The position numbers were made by a program, and so were the translations under genes. From positions 1-64,000 of the forward strand of contig JBCFYV010000537.1 in NCBI GenBank assembly GCA_039000515.1: a stretch of 64,000 nucleotides of DNA, written 5' to 3'. The stretch comes from Timema cristinae. Its lineage: Eukaryota; Arthropoda; Insecta; Phasmatodea; Timematidae. Within the stretch, counting starts at the first letter, position 1. The number at the start of each line of letters is the position of its first letter. A model generated the notes under the pieces. It saw only the letters and a program-made list of their open reading frames with translations. It was not told where the DNA came from and made no database searches. Below, in pieces: positions 38,401-49,722 of the stretch.

Positions 38401-40415
38401 TTTTGTAAAAAAATGTGATTATTAAAACATTTTTAGTGTGCAAATTTTTAATTTTTTAAAAAGCCCCAGTAAAGTCCCTGTTAGATTAGGATTTTTGTTT
38501 GGTTTGGACTAACCTCAAGCAAGGCAAGCAGGGGCCGATCCCCAGTTTCCCAGTGGAGGGAAATCTCCGGGCATTGAGTGGAGGTCCTTTTTAGACAGTG
38601 GATTCATCCAGAGAGCCCAACCCCGAAAGGGTCACAGCTCCTTGTACAAACAATACATTTCCAACTTAAAAAGGGGGGGGGAAAAAGGTTTCCCTCAACA
38701 ATAAGTAAAGACAGAGGGGTTCAAACCCAAAAAAAAAGAAATTTTTTAATTTATTTAATACATTTAAAGGGGGGTTTTAAAAAAATAGAAAATTCGCCAC
38801 TGTTGGAAAAATATTTTAAACCCCATCATAAATATTTTTACTTTAGTTTAGTAAGGGATGGTTTAAATTAAATATTCAATTTTTTTTAAAAAAGCATTAA
38901 ATTTTAAAAGTTTTTAAAAAAATAAATATGTCATATAATATAAAATTAAAATTTTTTTAAACCCGACAAAGGTAGAATGAAACGATTGTTTTAACAGAGA
39001 GCATTAAAAGTTGAAATCCGATTGGGCGGGAAAAGGGAGTGTGAGTGGGGGAATTTTTGGGACGAAAGGTTTAAATTGAATGTTGTACAAGAAGCAGTGA
39101 GGGTGAGTATGGTTGGCCCAAACAGAGGAAAATTTTTTAAGTCCCGATTGCGAGAAAGATCAGTGGGTATGATTGCTGTACTAGGTTTAACAAACCCGAA
39201 AATTTGAATGAGCCAATTATCAGATGTAAAGTAAAACAACCCATAGAGGGGGTTAACCAGATAAAAACCCAAATTCGTAAGGGGGTTATGTGGGTTTAAA
39301 AAAAATATATAATTTTTAAGGGTTTTAAAGAAATAAAGATTTATTTAAACAGTATAAAACACACATTATTTAAAAAAAATTCAATTTTCTAAATTTTTTT
39401 ACCCAACTTTTTTTTTTTAAGTTAATGAGTTTCATTACATAGTTATAATTTATAAAATACTCGAGCCCATATCTTTTAAAAAAAATTTCGGATGGAAAAC
39501 GCCCCAAACATGAAATTTTTAGCCTTACCCCAATTTTTGGGAAAATAAAAAGCTTTGTGGTTATTAAAAAAACACATCCATAAAAATTTAAAATTTTTAA
39601 CGTCACAGATCAAAAAAGCCAACTTTAACCCACAAACAATTTTCCCTTTAAAATTTCTTTTTATTCAGAAAACCGCCTCCTTTTTTTGGAAAAAATTCAC
39701 TGATGGCCAAAAATGACTTTACCTACTTTAAATGACCAAAATAGACCCAAGACATGGTTCCAATCTTTTTTTAAATTTATGGTACACTTTTAAATTTTTT
39801 TTTGAGTATGCGTGGCACACTGAACAAGCAAGTTTGGGGAAAACAAAAGGAAAAACCTTTGGGTATGCCCCAAACGCAAAAAAGAGTTTTCTCGATTTAA
39901 CAAAAAATGTGAGTGTTTTTGTCCTCTACTCGATCCCCCAAATTGAAATTTTATGTAAAAGGGAAAGACATGCTTTAAATTAATTTTCTAAACCTTTGAC
40001 TGTAAGAAAATTTTATCGCTTAAATTAAATATATTTAAAAACTTTCCCAAAATAAAGTCCAAAAAAAATATTTTAAAAAAAAACAATTTAATAAAACCAA
40101 TTTTTAATTATGAATTTTTTATCAACAATAACATAAATTTGGAAAAATTCGCCCGCACACTTTTTTAAAAACTGTCCCCAAAGGGACTCTTTCAAAAAAA
40201 CTAGTTGGGTTTAAAGGGCGAGATCAAAAACTCAAAATTTTGGTCGGGTTTTAAAATTTAGGGGTGATTTTTTTATAAATGGTTTTCCCCCTCGATCCTT
40301 CCACACAACTCGAGTAAACCCCTTTTTCAAAATTATAAACCCTTTCTCCTCCCTAAAACACAAATTTGGTTTAAATTTGTACATATGTGTAAATCCCAAA
40401 TGTTTAGGGGAAAAA

Positions 40416-40446
<31 letters not shown>

Positions 40447-40935
40447 AAAAAAAAATTAAAAACCAAAAAATTTAATGGGCCCCCCGAAAATAAAATACCC
40501 CGTTTGTTTTTAACTTGTTTATTCCCTAAAAAATATTTTTAAAAAAGGGCTTTTAATTATAATACTAAAATGTAATATTAGTTAACATTTTGGGGGAAAA
40601 GGGGGGTGGTAAGACCCCCCCCCACCCAAAACCACCCTTGGATTTCCTCCCCGTATTCAATTTATTAAAAATAATTTCTATATTTTGAAAAGCTCAATAA
40701 AACAGAAATTTATTTTTAATAATTTAAAATTTTAAAAAAAACATTAAAATTTTTTTTTGGGTTTTAAAGTAAACCACCACCAACCCCACCACCACCTTTT
40801 TCCTCCCAAGCTATGGGCCCGTATTTACTTTCAAAAAAACACTCCATAAAAGCCCCGACTTGTTCGATATTTATAAACAATTCAAAAACATTTTTCCCAA
40901 CCATAATAAATTTTTTAAACTGAAAATTATAAAAA
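35403..40935. other. Smeared AT-rich DNA, nothing firmly recognised
   Basis: A G run lies at 36,517-36,534. The stretches 38,500-38,700 and 38,990-39,240 are less smeared and of more even composition, but their open frames (97 codons plus at 38,578; 93 codons minus and 61 plus near 39,000) show no domain I recognise. Poly-A tracts occur at 40,410-40,455. Confidence 0.4.
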
Positions 40936-40940
40936 TTTAA

Positions 40941-41236
40941 GGGATCGCTCTTACTACCCATTCGGGTTTTTACGCTTTTAATACTAATTAAGCTAAAGGA
41001 AAAAGGGAAATTTGGGGAAAGGGTTTAATTTAAAAAGTGAAAAAAGCCTTTGCGTGGAGGGGGGAGTGGGAAAAACCCTTTAGAAAAAACCCCCCCCCTT
41101 TTACCCGACCGAGATTCGAACCAAACTTCCCCGCCCCACAGTTTAGCTCAACACAAAAAGTGAATCAAAACTCCAAAGGTGTAGCCCCAAGCAAGCTATG
41201 GGAGACCAAGCAGCCCGCCTCGGGTTTGCGATGATA
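40941..41236 (-). repeat. SINE, body type B, with shared tail
   Basis: On the minus strand, from 41,236 down: head with CGAGGCGGGCTGCTTGG; B-box GGTTCGAATCTCGG (reverse of GATTCGAACC at 41,113-41,122); body TTTTTCCCACTCCCCCCTCC with ACGCAAAGGC; then the tail GCGTAAAAACCCGAATGGGT and AGTAAGAGCGATCCC. The tail is the one found on type A copies such as 45.5 kb, so body B and the shared tail are joined in one element here. Confidence 0.7.
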
Positions 41237-42115
41237 AACAAAAAATTTGGGGGTAAAGGGGGTTTATTGGTTTATACAACAAACACTCCGGGCCCTTAAA
41301 AACCCCCAAATTTTTCTATACTGAAAACTGCACTTTATTTTTTGAGTAATTTTCCCCCTTTTTTTCCCCATAGGCCGATTTGACTCCTTTTTTGACACAA
41401 AGCATCAAAGAAAAATTTTGGAAGCACCCAGGGAAAACAAACCCCAAAATCTCTTGGGTCTTAGCCAGGAAAATCAGGCCACTAGCCAGAGAGGCATCTG
41501 TCTAAAAATGAAAGTGATTTTTTTAAGTTTTGGCTCAAATTTTTAAATGAATTATAAGGGTTTTTTTCGCCCCGGGGTTTGAAGTTACTAAAACTAATTA
41601 TAAAAATAATTGTTTTTATAATGAATTTTCCCCTTTTCTATTCATAAACCATAAAATTTTGAAAATTAAGTAAAAAAATGTTTTAAAAATTTTTAGTGGG
41701 CCCAAAAACAAAGAAAATATTTGAATTTCCCAAAAAAACCAACAAAAACTTTAAAATTTTTTTTATAACTATTCCCGGTTAAATAACAGTTCTGGGGTTT
41801 TTTTACCAAAAAAGTATAATTTTATTACAATTATTTATAAAGAAATAAAATTTAAAAAATAACCCCTTTGCATACTTTTAAAAATCACATTTTTTAATAT
41901 ATTGGATTTGCTTTTAAAAAGTATGTTTAGAATTTTCATTTTAACCTTGGGTTTTTTTTAAAAAAATAAAAAAATGAGCCCTTGGGCATGGAAACAAAAA
42001 ATAAAGGGACACAATTAATTTCTTTTGTTAAAAACTTACTGATTTTTTTGAAAAAAAAAAAAAAAAAAAAATTTTAAATTTTAAAAAATTTTTATTTAAA
42101 AACCAAATTTTTTTC
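41237..42115. other. Smeared AT-rich DNA, nothing recognised
   Basis: No feature seen between the two SINE copies. Confidence 0.45.
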
Positions 42116-42117
42116 TT

Positions 42118-42332
42118 TTTTTCGCACCTCTTACACCCATCCAGGCAATATTTCCCATGAATAATTTCGCAAAAAGAAAAGGGGTGAAATGGGTTTGGAA
42201 ATTTTAAAAGGGAAATGTAAAAACCCAAAATTTTGTGGGGGGGGAAGGGGGGAAAAACCCTTTGAAAAAAAAAACCCCCCGGTATAACCCGAAACCCGGG
42301 TTCCAAACCCCCCCTTTACCCGCCCCCCCCAA
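42118..42332 (-). repeat. SINE, body type B, with tail
   Basis: On the plus strand the reversed tail TTCGCACCTCTTACACCCAT, CCAGGCAATATTTCCCATGA and ATAAT matches the reversed tail of the clean copy at 54.5 kb (GCACCACTTCCTACTACTGT, TCAGGCTATACACATATGTA, CTAAT). Then come the reversed type B body (smeared G runs and AAACCCTTTG) and a B-box-like CGGGTTCCAAACC region near 42,297-42,309. The head is not resolved. Confidence 0.55.
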
Positions 42333-44190
42333 CTATTAATTGAAAAGAGTGATGCCTAAGATTATGGAGCCACCCCCAAAGCAGGTTGTAAAAGAAAAAA
42401 ATGAGCAAAAAAAACAACGGCCAAAAAAAACTAAATTAAAATAAACCCCTTAAAATGACTGGGAGATTTTTTATACCATTCCCTCTTTTTAAAAAATTTT
42501 TGCAAAAACCCCCATTTTGAAGCAATCAAAGGGGGTAAATTTTTTTATCTAAAAAAGCAAAAAATTTTTGAATAACTTGATAAAAAATAATTATTATTAA
42601 ACCCTAATTTAGTTGAAATTCTATTTCCCTTTTCTAAAAAAAAATTTAAAAAAAAAATGAAAAAAAATATTCTAAATTTTAAAAAAAAAATTGTCCTTGG
42701 TGAAAGAAAAAAAGACTTCAATCTAATCCTTTGGGAATTTTTTCTCTATGGAAAAATGGGAAGAAACCCTTGTTGGGTGTCAAAATGGGTAAAATAAGGA
42801 TTCCCTTAAGGTAGAAATGAAAATAAAAAGGGTTGGGTTTTTAGTAATAAAGGGGAATTTCATTTTAATTAAAACTGCAGAACTTATTAAAACCCAAAAT
42901 TTTAAAAAAAATGTAAGGCAACCCGCCCCCTTTAAAAAAATTTTTTTTTTTTAAAAATTCAAATGTCATACAAAAACACCAGTGCAACATTAAAAATACA
43001 AAACTCTACAATAAAAAAAAATTCTAAATAAAAATTTTTTCGGGGAAGTAGAAAAAATTCCCCCCGGGAGATCCAGAGAAGGAAGCAAAACGGAGATGCA
43101 AGAAAGAAACTGAAAATTTCGTGAAGAGAGGGATGCATTTAGGTTTAAAAAAGCTAAGACCCCCACCCCAAAAGGGGAAAAAGGGGTCCAATTTTTCCAA
43201 GGGGCTGAAAATGGGGAAAAAAATGCCCTTTACAGAAATCATGAAAAAAACCAAAAAAAATTTGGGCCCCGCAGTAATATTATTTTAATTTAAAATGCAT
43301 TTGAATATTTTCAGTAAACCCCACGCTTTGATTTTTAAAGGGTTAAGGGTTTAAAAAGCGGGGTTTGGGCCCCAAGTATAAAATTTACATATTAAAAATT
43401 TTTCCCCTACTTAAAATGAACAGCTCTTTTAGACTTTTTTTTTAAACATTTTTTAGGGTTTTTTTTAAAAACCCAAACCCAAATTGGTAACGGCCCGCCC
43501 GAGATAAGGTCCCGGGGTTTGGGTTTCCCGCATGGCCCAAAAATTTAAAATTTTTTGATGAAATGTGGGTTTTTCCCAATTTTTAAAGTGATTTAATTAA
43601 GTCGATGATTGATTCCGTGCCTTTTCCTAGTCTTAAGAAAAGTTTAAAAAGGGGTATGAATAATTTCAAAAAGCTTTGCCAGCCTAGTGAAAATATATGG
43701 TTGAATAAAAAAATGACCCACCACAGGTGGAAAAAATAAAAAGATGTAGCGAGCCCCCAAAAAACAAAGTGAGTTTTGTAATACAAAAGTTTTAAACTAC
43801 TTCCCCCAAAAAGGGTAACGCATTGGGGCCCTTGGTTAAACCCTTGGGCCCCTTCTTTCGTGGGTTTTTTTTTGCCATTTTCTACCCAAGTAAAATTTTT
43901 GTTAAAATGCCCCTATCTAAATATTGTGTCCAACTTTAACCTGGTTTGATCCAAAAGGTTACAAACCCCTGTCAAAAAAACTGGGGCAGAAATTAACTAA
44001 AAAAGATAATTTCCTCCAAAACAGTAATCAATAAAAATATATATTATTTGCTTTATCAAAGTGTAGCAAGACAAAAAAAAAAAAAAAATGTGGTTTTTAC
44101 CAGTCATTGGCAGGGGGATTCCAATAAATGGGATAAACATGGTTTTAAATTTTGCTCAAGAAATTTTCAAAACCCCCTTAAAAATTATAC
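42333..44190. other. End of the smeared block, possible SINE head near 43.48-43.54 kb
   Basis: The segment GTAACGGCCCGCCCGAGATA then AGGTCCCGGGGTTTGGGTTT at 43,487-43,530 has the spacing of a tRNA-like head, with a corrupted GGTTCGAGTCC B-box. No body follows. Homopolymer smearing stops between about 44,090 and 44,190. Confidence 0.4.
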
Positions 44191-45447
44191 ATTCTTTGAA
44201 GGTTTTTATTTAATGTCATTTTTTGATAGCTTGTGCCATCCATTTATAATTGCATCCTTCTTGAAATATATTTTATTATGTTCTTAAAAAGTAATCAATA
44301 TGGTCACTTACTTTAATGATTTCACTAATAAAAATGGTTTAAAATCACTATGCAGACACACTTGAGCTAATAACTTCCCCCCCCCCCCCTCCAAAACCTT
44401 GAATATTCAGAATCAACAGTGATGCAGGGTTTACAGGATGAGTTAAACTAAAACTTCCTAAACACTCAAAGCGTATAGAAAAATTAACATATCTTAATAT
44501 TCTTGAAAATTATAGATTGTGTTAATCATTGGTGCAGTGTCAAAGACTGGTACTTCTATGTGGATGACAATCTGTACAGTAATAGTTTGAAAAAAACCGC
44601 ACTAAATATGGAGAGTAAAATGAGAGTAAAATGAGAACTCAGTTCAGCAATGTGATAGATTGATATATGTGTACAAATTTAATAGCCCGTTAGTTCTATG
44701 CTATAAATTTTTAGTAATCATTTCTTATCTGATCTATCAACTTGTATACTTATCTGACATTTATAAATAAATTTTGATTTATTAATATTATTACAATACA
44801 AAATATTACATATTAATATCATAGATATAAACTAATCTCGATTTAGATCATACCTGACCTTTTTTTTTTAAATGAATTAGTAATATAACGATTAAGAGTC
44901 AAATATTAAAATAGTGCTGGGACTATAAATTTATAGTAATGGAATTGAAAAAAATAAAAAAGGAAAATAAACTAATAAGAGTAAATTTAATGAAAAGCCC
45001 ACCTAAGAAAGAGGAAAAATGTGGAAAAAAATCCAATGCACAAAGGTGACAACTTCTTCCTTTCTTCTGTCTTCTATAATAGAAATAGTAACACACACAA
45101 AACATCTTTATTTTTATCAATTTCCATTTAAAAGTCAGAAGATTTCACAATGAAAAAAATCATAAGATCTACCAAAAGGAAAATGTGGGAAGAAAAGTTG
45201 CCAAGTGTTTGGTTTCAAATCAAAGGCCTTAAGGTTTACATAATTAACATCACTTATTTTTTTATGTACCGTACTTTCTAAAATAGTTGAGTAAAAATAA
45301 TGCAAGTTTAATTATTTGCTAACCGATTTTTCTGACACCCAAACCACTTCAAATTGTACCCAAACAATAATCAATTAAATTTGTGTGAAAAAGATCCTTT
45401 TGTTTTTACATCTTACTACCCATTATGCTAACAGTACCTTTAACTAA
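44191..45447. other. Clean AT-rich DNA, nothing recognised
   Basis: Ordinary-complexity intron-like or intergenic sequence with one poly-C run at about 44,379-44,391. No exon, RNA gene or inverted repeat was seen. Confidence 0.5.
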
Positions 45448-45592
45448 ATTATTATTATTAGCACCGTGTCTTACTACCCGTTCGGGTTATACGCACTTAC
45501 GCTAATGTGTAATGGTGGGGTGATTGTGAGATGAAATGAAAGACCTACAGTTTAACGTGGAATCCGAACCACGGTGGCGACTGGCATTCCAC
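45448..45592 (-). repeat. SINE, body type A, 5'-truncated, clean reference copy
   Basis: On the minus strand, from 45,592 down: GGAATGCCAGTCGCCACCGT; GGTTCGGATTCCACGTTAAA; CTGTAGGTCTTTCATTTCAT; CTCACAATCACCCCACCATT; then the tail ACACATTAGCGTAAGTGCGT, ATAACCCGAACGGGTAGTAA, GACACGGTGC and (TAA)n at 45,448-45,460. The tRNA-like head is absent. Because this copy is outside the smeared block it gives the clearest view of the type A body and tail. Confidence 0.75.
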
Positions 45593-45684
45593 ACCTTTAA
45601 CTAAACAAATTGATTAGGGTATTATTTTAAGGGAAAGGTACCAACAAGTTCATGGAGGTAAATTTATGTGAAATCACTTTCTGT

Positions 45685-45730
45685 GTATGAAGCAGAGACT
45701 CGAACCCTGACCTCTGTAACATAAAAAAGC
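45685..45730 (-). repeat. tRNA-like B-box remnant
   Basis: The minus strand reads GAGGTCAGGGTTCGAGTCTC, a good polymerase III B-box (GGTTCGAGTC), preceded by TTACA. It is probably a SINE head remnant. No body or tail is recognisable beside it. Confidence 0.35.
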
Positions 45731-45794
45731 CAAATAAGATTAGCTTAAATTATTGTGTGTGTTCACCAATGTGTGTAAGAAGTATGTTAGTCAA

Positions 45795-46255
45795 ATAATA
45801 TATATTAATAAAATTAAGAGTTGGTTTGTCTGTCTCTCTGTCTGCCTGTCATGAACATTGCGCTGTATTTACCTCACGCAGAGGGCTGAAATTTAAACAT
45901 TATTAGCTCATGTTCACATTTTGTGTACTTCAAAGTGGAATTTTAAATTTTGTATTAAATTTTTTTACATTTATTTAAAATGTGGATGGAAGAAATAAAA
46001 TGGAAAGTTATTTTTTTGTCTGCTCGAAGCAAAGTAAAGCGTTGCAACTGGATAACCACACAATGTATTATGTGGTTACCCTCGGCAACGCCAAGTGTTC
46101 TGCTGGTTAAGTTATATAGGTTATCAATTAAAACTTTAACTTTAAATCAAAATAATGAAACTAGCACTTCAGAAAAATTAGCTAATGTGACAGACATCAA
46201 CATATGTGTTGATACAACTACAAATAGCTAGAAAGTACAAGTGACTTAATTTCTC
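45795..46255 (+). repeat. Probable dispersed repeat, TCTGTCTGCCTGTC type
   Basis: TATATATTAATAAAATTAAG is followed by GGTTTGTCTGTCTCTCTGTC and GCCTGTCATGAACATTGCGC. Then come AGGGCTGAAATTTAAAC and, at 46,060-46,110, TATGTGGTTACCCTCGGCAA then CGCCAAGTG. Such an opening is common in dispersed invertebrate repeats. The 83-codon open frame at 45,980-46,231 lies inside it and has no recognisable domain. Family not identified. Confidence 0.4.
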
Positions 46256-46275
46256 ATGATTTGTCTACCCCAATC

Positions 46276-47770
46276 AGGTGAGCTGATGTCGAAACTCAAG
46301 ACAGGGGAACTTAAGAGGTCTTTGAGCTGCTCTGGGAAACAATTAATAACACAGTTGATATGAAGGATATGTCTGTCAACTTGTTATTGGACGAGCTAGA
46401 ATCCATCGATGAGGAGTACCATAAAAACTTTAGAGCTCACCTTGAAACAATTGAGGGTTTCATAACTTTTATCAACGCCGCATTCAAGAAATGCAACAAG
46501 ACTATAAAACAAAGCTAAACAACATTTTGACCAAGACAAGGCATTCATTAATACTCAAATGGAAAGCTATGATGCTGAAGAATATAATTTTAATTTGATT
46601 TATTATGAAATGGAAAAACGAAATGCTCAATGGTTGAGGTTAATTGACGAAGAGAAACTGCCTATACTGCTTATAGAGAAACAAATGGATGACGAAGATA
46701 AAAAAGATCTGGATTCAGCATTTTACTCTAAGATGGAATCCTATGTTTGCAAAATACAGGGATTTTTTAGAAATGTACCATGCAAATGTGGATGAGACTT
46801 TAACGAGATATAGGGAAATGAAAGAGAAAGATGAACGAGATGCCCACATTCTTAAAAGACAAACCATAAAAATGGACTATTTGCATGAAACTATTCATAA
46901 GATGGAGCAATATAACTTTGACCTTCAAGAAAATCACGAAGAAAAAGTTCGGATCTGAAGTATCAGAGAAAGTTCTTGACACAGTATTATTGCAAAATCA
47001 GAGACGAATTAAAAGAACATCATGAAGATGATTACAGAAGATTAAAACTACTTTCTATTCAAAGCAATATGACTACAGTCGTTTACAGAAACTTGTAGAA
47101 AAAGAGAAAAAATCCTCAAACTAGCTGCCAAATGTCGCAAATTTGAGATGCAAAAAGAAAAGGTTTTCCCATTTTTAAGAGAAAATGCATGTTATTATAA
47201 AAATCCCTCTTTAAATGACATTGATTTTGAAAATGATAAGAAAGAGATTGATGGGAATGATTCAATTAATGAGACTGGCAAAAACCATCAAAATTGAAAT
47301 TCAAGAGGAGTTCATTAAGAATACAACAAACAGTCTTAAAGAATTAAGGAATTTCTGGCTTTGTGTCGCACAAGCAGATCTGACAAGAACAAACCTTAGA
47401 CAGGAGCATGATAAACTTGAATTAGAAAATAAATATCTACGCCAATTAGTTAAATGTTATCTTTCTGAGGCTCCATGCAATGCCATTCCTTCACTTCAAG
47501 CTGATGATGTTAATTATGTTGATTATGAAAGCAAAATAAAATACAATAAAAACTTACAAAAAAAGAAAGGTCTACAGCCTACCGTTGTCAGCATTCCCAA
47601 TCCAATAACCTTCCTCCTATTACAGCAAAGAGTGTAAGCTATGATAAATTTGCCAAGCGAAACCGTATTTTTAAAAAATTTGAGGTTTTAAACAAAGACT
47701 GCCTTTTAGATCAAAGTAAGAAGGTAATAATGGGCAGGCAGATAGTTACATTTAAAAAAAATTCTATCTG
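46276..47770 (+). pseudogene. Intronless, frameshifted copy of dynein regulatory complex subunit 2 (CCDC65)
   Basis: DRC2/CCDC65 is a coiled-coil subunit of the nexin-dynein regulatory complex of motile cilia and flagella. Conceptual pieces in all three plus frames follow the order of the family. They are KTGELKR then FELLWETINNTVDMKD (46,280-46,518), a coiled-coil block at 46,559-46,958, LKYQRKFLTQYYCKIRDEL (46,955-47,095), the hallmark KLAAKCRKFEMQKEKVFPF (from about 47,118), and a block with NFW and a Leu/Glu-rich helix (47,300-47,637). A last block ends near 47,770. At least six frame changes and several stops separate the pieces. The copy lacks the N-terminus and shows no introns over about 1.5 kb, which suggests a processed retrocopy. 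An AATAAA lies at about 47,876. It is antisense to the CASK exon downstream. Functional expression is unlikely. Confidence 0.85.
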
Positions 47771-47875
47771 ATAATTTTGTTAAATGTAACATATTTTTTT
47801 ATAAATTTACAATACTTTTTTTAAGATTTATATAATTTTATAAACTGTAATTTAAAATAATAGCACATTGATAAG

Positions 47876-47905
47876 AAATAAATGATTAAAAGAAATCAAA
47901 TGTGT
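47876..47905 (+). promoter_or_regulatory. Possible polyadenylation signal of the DRC2 retrocopy
   Basis: GAAATAAATGATTAAAAGAA contains AATAAA about 110 bases after the last recognisable DRC2 codons and is followed by an A-rich stretch that could be the decayed poly(A) tail of a retrocopy. The motif is common by chance in AT-rich DNA. Confidence 0.3.
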
Positions 47906-47986
47906 TTTTATTTGTGTTACTTTTTTCTCAATGTGATCCATGTAAATATGTTATCATGATGTGGACTAGAGTAATACTGTCCCTAA

Positions 47987-48344
47987 GGTGGGATGAAATG
48001 TCAATGTCAGAATTCTTGCAGTTAATATAGTAAAAATATTTTCTGACCAAAATAAATAAAATATTGCTAAAATAGATATATTAAGTTTAATTTCTATACA
48101 TAGTAATCTTGACCATTCTTGAATATCTGGCATGAGCTTGGTAGCATTTGATAGGAAACTTTTTAATGAAAAGGAAAGGTTCCAAGATGCTCAAGACAAA
48201 TATTCTAGAACTGTCGAGATTACTCTGTGTAGAAAATTAAACTAAATACTGAAGAAATATTTTATTTATTTTGTCCAAAAATTATTTTTGTTATAAAAAC
48301 CTGCAAAAGTGCATACCTTAACTCTTGTCATTTACATTTCCACA
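47987..48344. mobile_element. TTAA-flanked foldback MITE, copy 3 (clean, diverged)
   Basis: It shares with the copies at 15.4 and 17.0 kb the order TTGCAGTTAATATAGTAAAA, GACCAAAATAAATAAAATAT, AATATCTGGCATGAGCTTGG, AGCATTTGATAGGAAAC, ATGCTCAAGACAAATATTCT and TTATAAAAACCTGCAAAAG. The arms pair over about 170 bases around a loop near 48,150-48,165. Flanks are CTAA (47,983-47,986) and TTAA (48,345-48,348), so one target-site base has changed. At 358 bases it is shorter than the other copies. No coding capacity. Confidence 0.7.
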
Positions 48345-48489
48345 TTAACTTTTTATGTTTACTTGTAAAAGTTGAAGGACTAGACATAACAAGGAAAAAC
48401 ATTTCCCTACAAAATTGGTCAGCGCTGTATTAAAACAGGATGGTGAATAAGGCGTGCTTTCCAATAAATAATTAATTTAGTGTGTCATG

Positions 48490-48514
48490 GGGGAGGCGGG
48501 GGGGGGGGGGGGGG
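48490..48514 (+). repeat. Poly-G tract
   Basis: GGGGGAGGC is followed by 17 consecutive G. The true length is uncertain in any sequencing technology. Confidence 0.8.
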
Positions 48515-49098
48515 AAATCAATCTCTATTAAACTATAAAGTCTACAAATGATAAGTAAATAAAGCACTAGCTAGGCAGGGTTTATAAATAATGACATATT
48601 CGGAAACTAGAAATATAGTTTTAAATTAAATAACTAAGGCCTATTCTAAACAGTAAGAACATGGTAGTGAATGAACATGAGTAACTTTTAGTATAAAATT
48701 GATAAAATCTCTATAAAAAACATATTCTAGAACTTTCAATTATCAAATAGTTTTAGTTTGATAGAGCCAAACTTTAATTATAGTTGTACTAGAATTCACA
48801 AACCTTTAGACACATTTCAAGATTGTTTATTTATTAATTTTATTAAGGACCGGTCTTATGACTGTCAAATAAATATTGCTATTGGGAGGTTAAAGTTATC
48901 TACCAAATAAAAGTTATCAGCCACTTTTAAATTTTTTACGCGTCTTAAATATAAACTGAATTTATCTGCCAGATAGCTATCTGTAGAATAAAATATATTT
49001 TTATTCAGAACACGCAAGGTTGGTACGGTTTTTAAGGGTGTGTGCATAATATGTATAAGCCCTGCTGATAGCGCTATAACCTAGTGAGTGGTGACAGT

Positions 49099-49413
49099 GC
49101 TCAACATTTGTTTAATAATGGCGGCTAAACGAGTGTGAGGAAACAGATGGCGTCACATTGGCGCAGAAGCTAAGTTGTCTTGCAAGTAAAAATTTTCGGT
49201 GTATGCCAAAATGTGGCAATAGTTGGGTACAACGTTAAGAAAATTTAATTTATTGTCCTCACATTTAAATAATTTGTCCTTATATAACAATAACTCTACA
49301 AATAGCTTGTCAGTTTTTGTAAAAAGTGTGAATTAAATATTTTAATTTTATATATGTCGCTAAAACCGGGGCCTGTGCTTACTTAACATGCGAACCAATA
49401 TTTTTTCTACAAC
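49099..49413 (+). repeat. Internal direct repeat, unit 1 (315 bp)
   Basis: Starts GCTCAACATTTGTTTAATAA, TGGCGGCTAAACGAGTGTGA, and contains AAACAGATGGCGTCACATTG and GGCGCAGAAGCTAAG. Unit 2 begins exactly 315 bases later. The segments CAAATAGCTTGTCAG and AAGTGTGAATTAAAT occur in both at equivalent places. Confidence 0.75.
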
Positions 49414-49722
49414 GCTCAACATGTGTTAAATAATGGCAGCTAAACAAGTGTAAGTAAACAGATGGCATCCCATGGGCGCAGAAGCTAAGATGTCTTGCAA
49501 GTACTAATTTCGGTGTCTGCAAAATGTGAGCAATAGTTTTACTACAACGTTTATAAAATTTAAATTATTGTACTCGCATTTTGATAATTTGTTCTTATAT
49601 AAATATAACTCCACAAATAGCTTGTCAGCTTATATAAAAGTGTGAATTAAATGTTCTAACTTTATATAGCTAGAGCCCGGGCTTGTGCTTACTAAATATG
49701 TGAACCAAGATTTTGACCTAAA
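49414..49722 (+). repeat. Internal direct repeat, unit 2
   Basis: Starts GCTCAACATGTGTTAAATAA and TGGCAGCTAAACAAGTGTAA; contains AAACAGATGGCATCCCATGG and GCGCAGAAGCTAAG. It differs from unit 1 by scattered substitutions and small indels. Its end, TGTGAACCAAGATTTTGACC, parallels the unit 1 end, ATGCGAACCAATATTTTTTC. Confidence 0.75.

Larger units (their letters stand above)
1740..44190. other. Block of homopolymer-smeared, low-quality sequence
   Basis: Nearly every line is made of short runs of one base (AAAA, TTTT, CCCC, GGGG), unlike the sequence on either side. Where a repeat has copies both here and in the clean part, the copy here often has isolated bases replaced by their neighbour. For example the SINE segment TTAAACTGTAGGTCTTTCAT (clean, minus strand near 45.54 kb) reads TTTAAAATTTGGGGTCCCAT near 2.6 kb. 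I infer unpolished or corrupted consensus rather than biology. Open frames up to 234 codons occur but have runs of Phe, Lys, Pro and Gly and overlapping frames on both strands, so I call no genes here. Recognisable repeats inside the block are listed separately. Confidence 0.8.

Noticed and set aside
41113..41122. B-box motif GATTCGAACC suggesting a tRNA gene
   Set aside because: The surrounding sequence does not fold as a cloverleaf, and body and tail modules identify it as a tRNA-derived SINE. The same reasoning applies to the B-boxes near 265, 2,845, 45,695 and 50,690.
45980..46231. 83-codon open frame just before the DRC2 copy, as its N-terminus
   Set aside because: It does not resemble the DRC2 N-terminal region and appears to belong to the preceding dispersed repeat.
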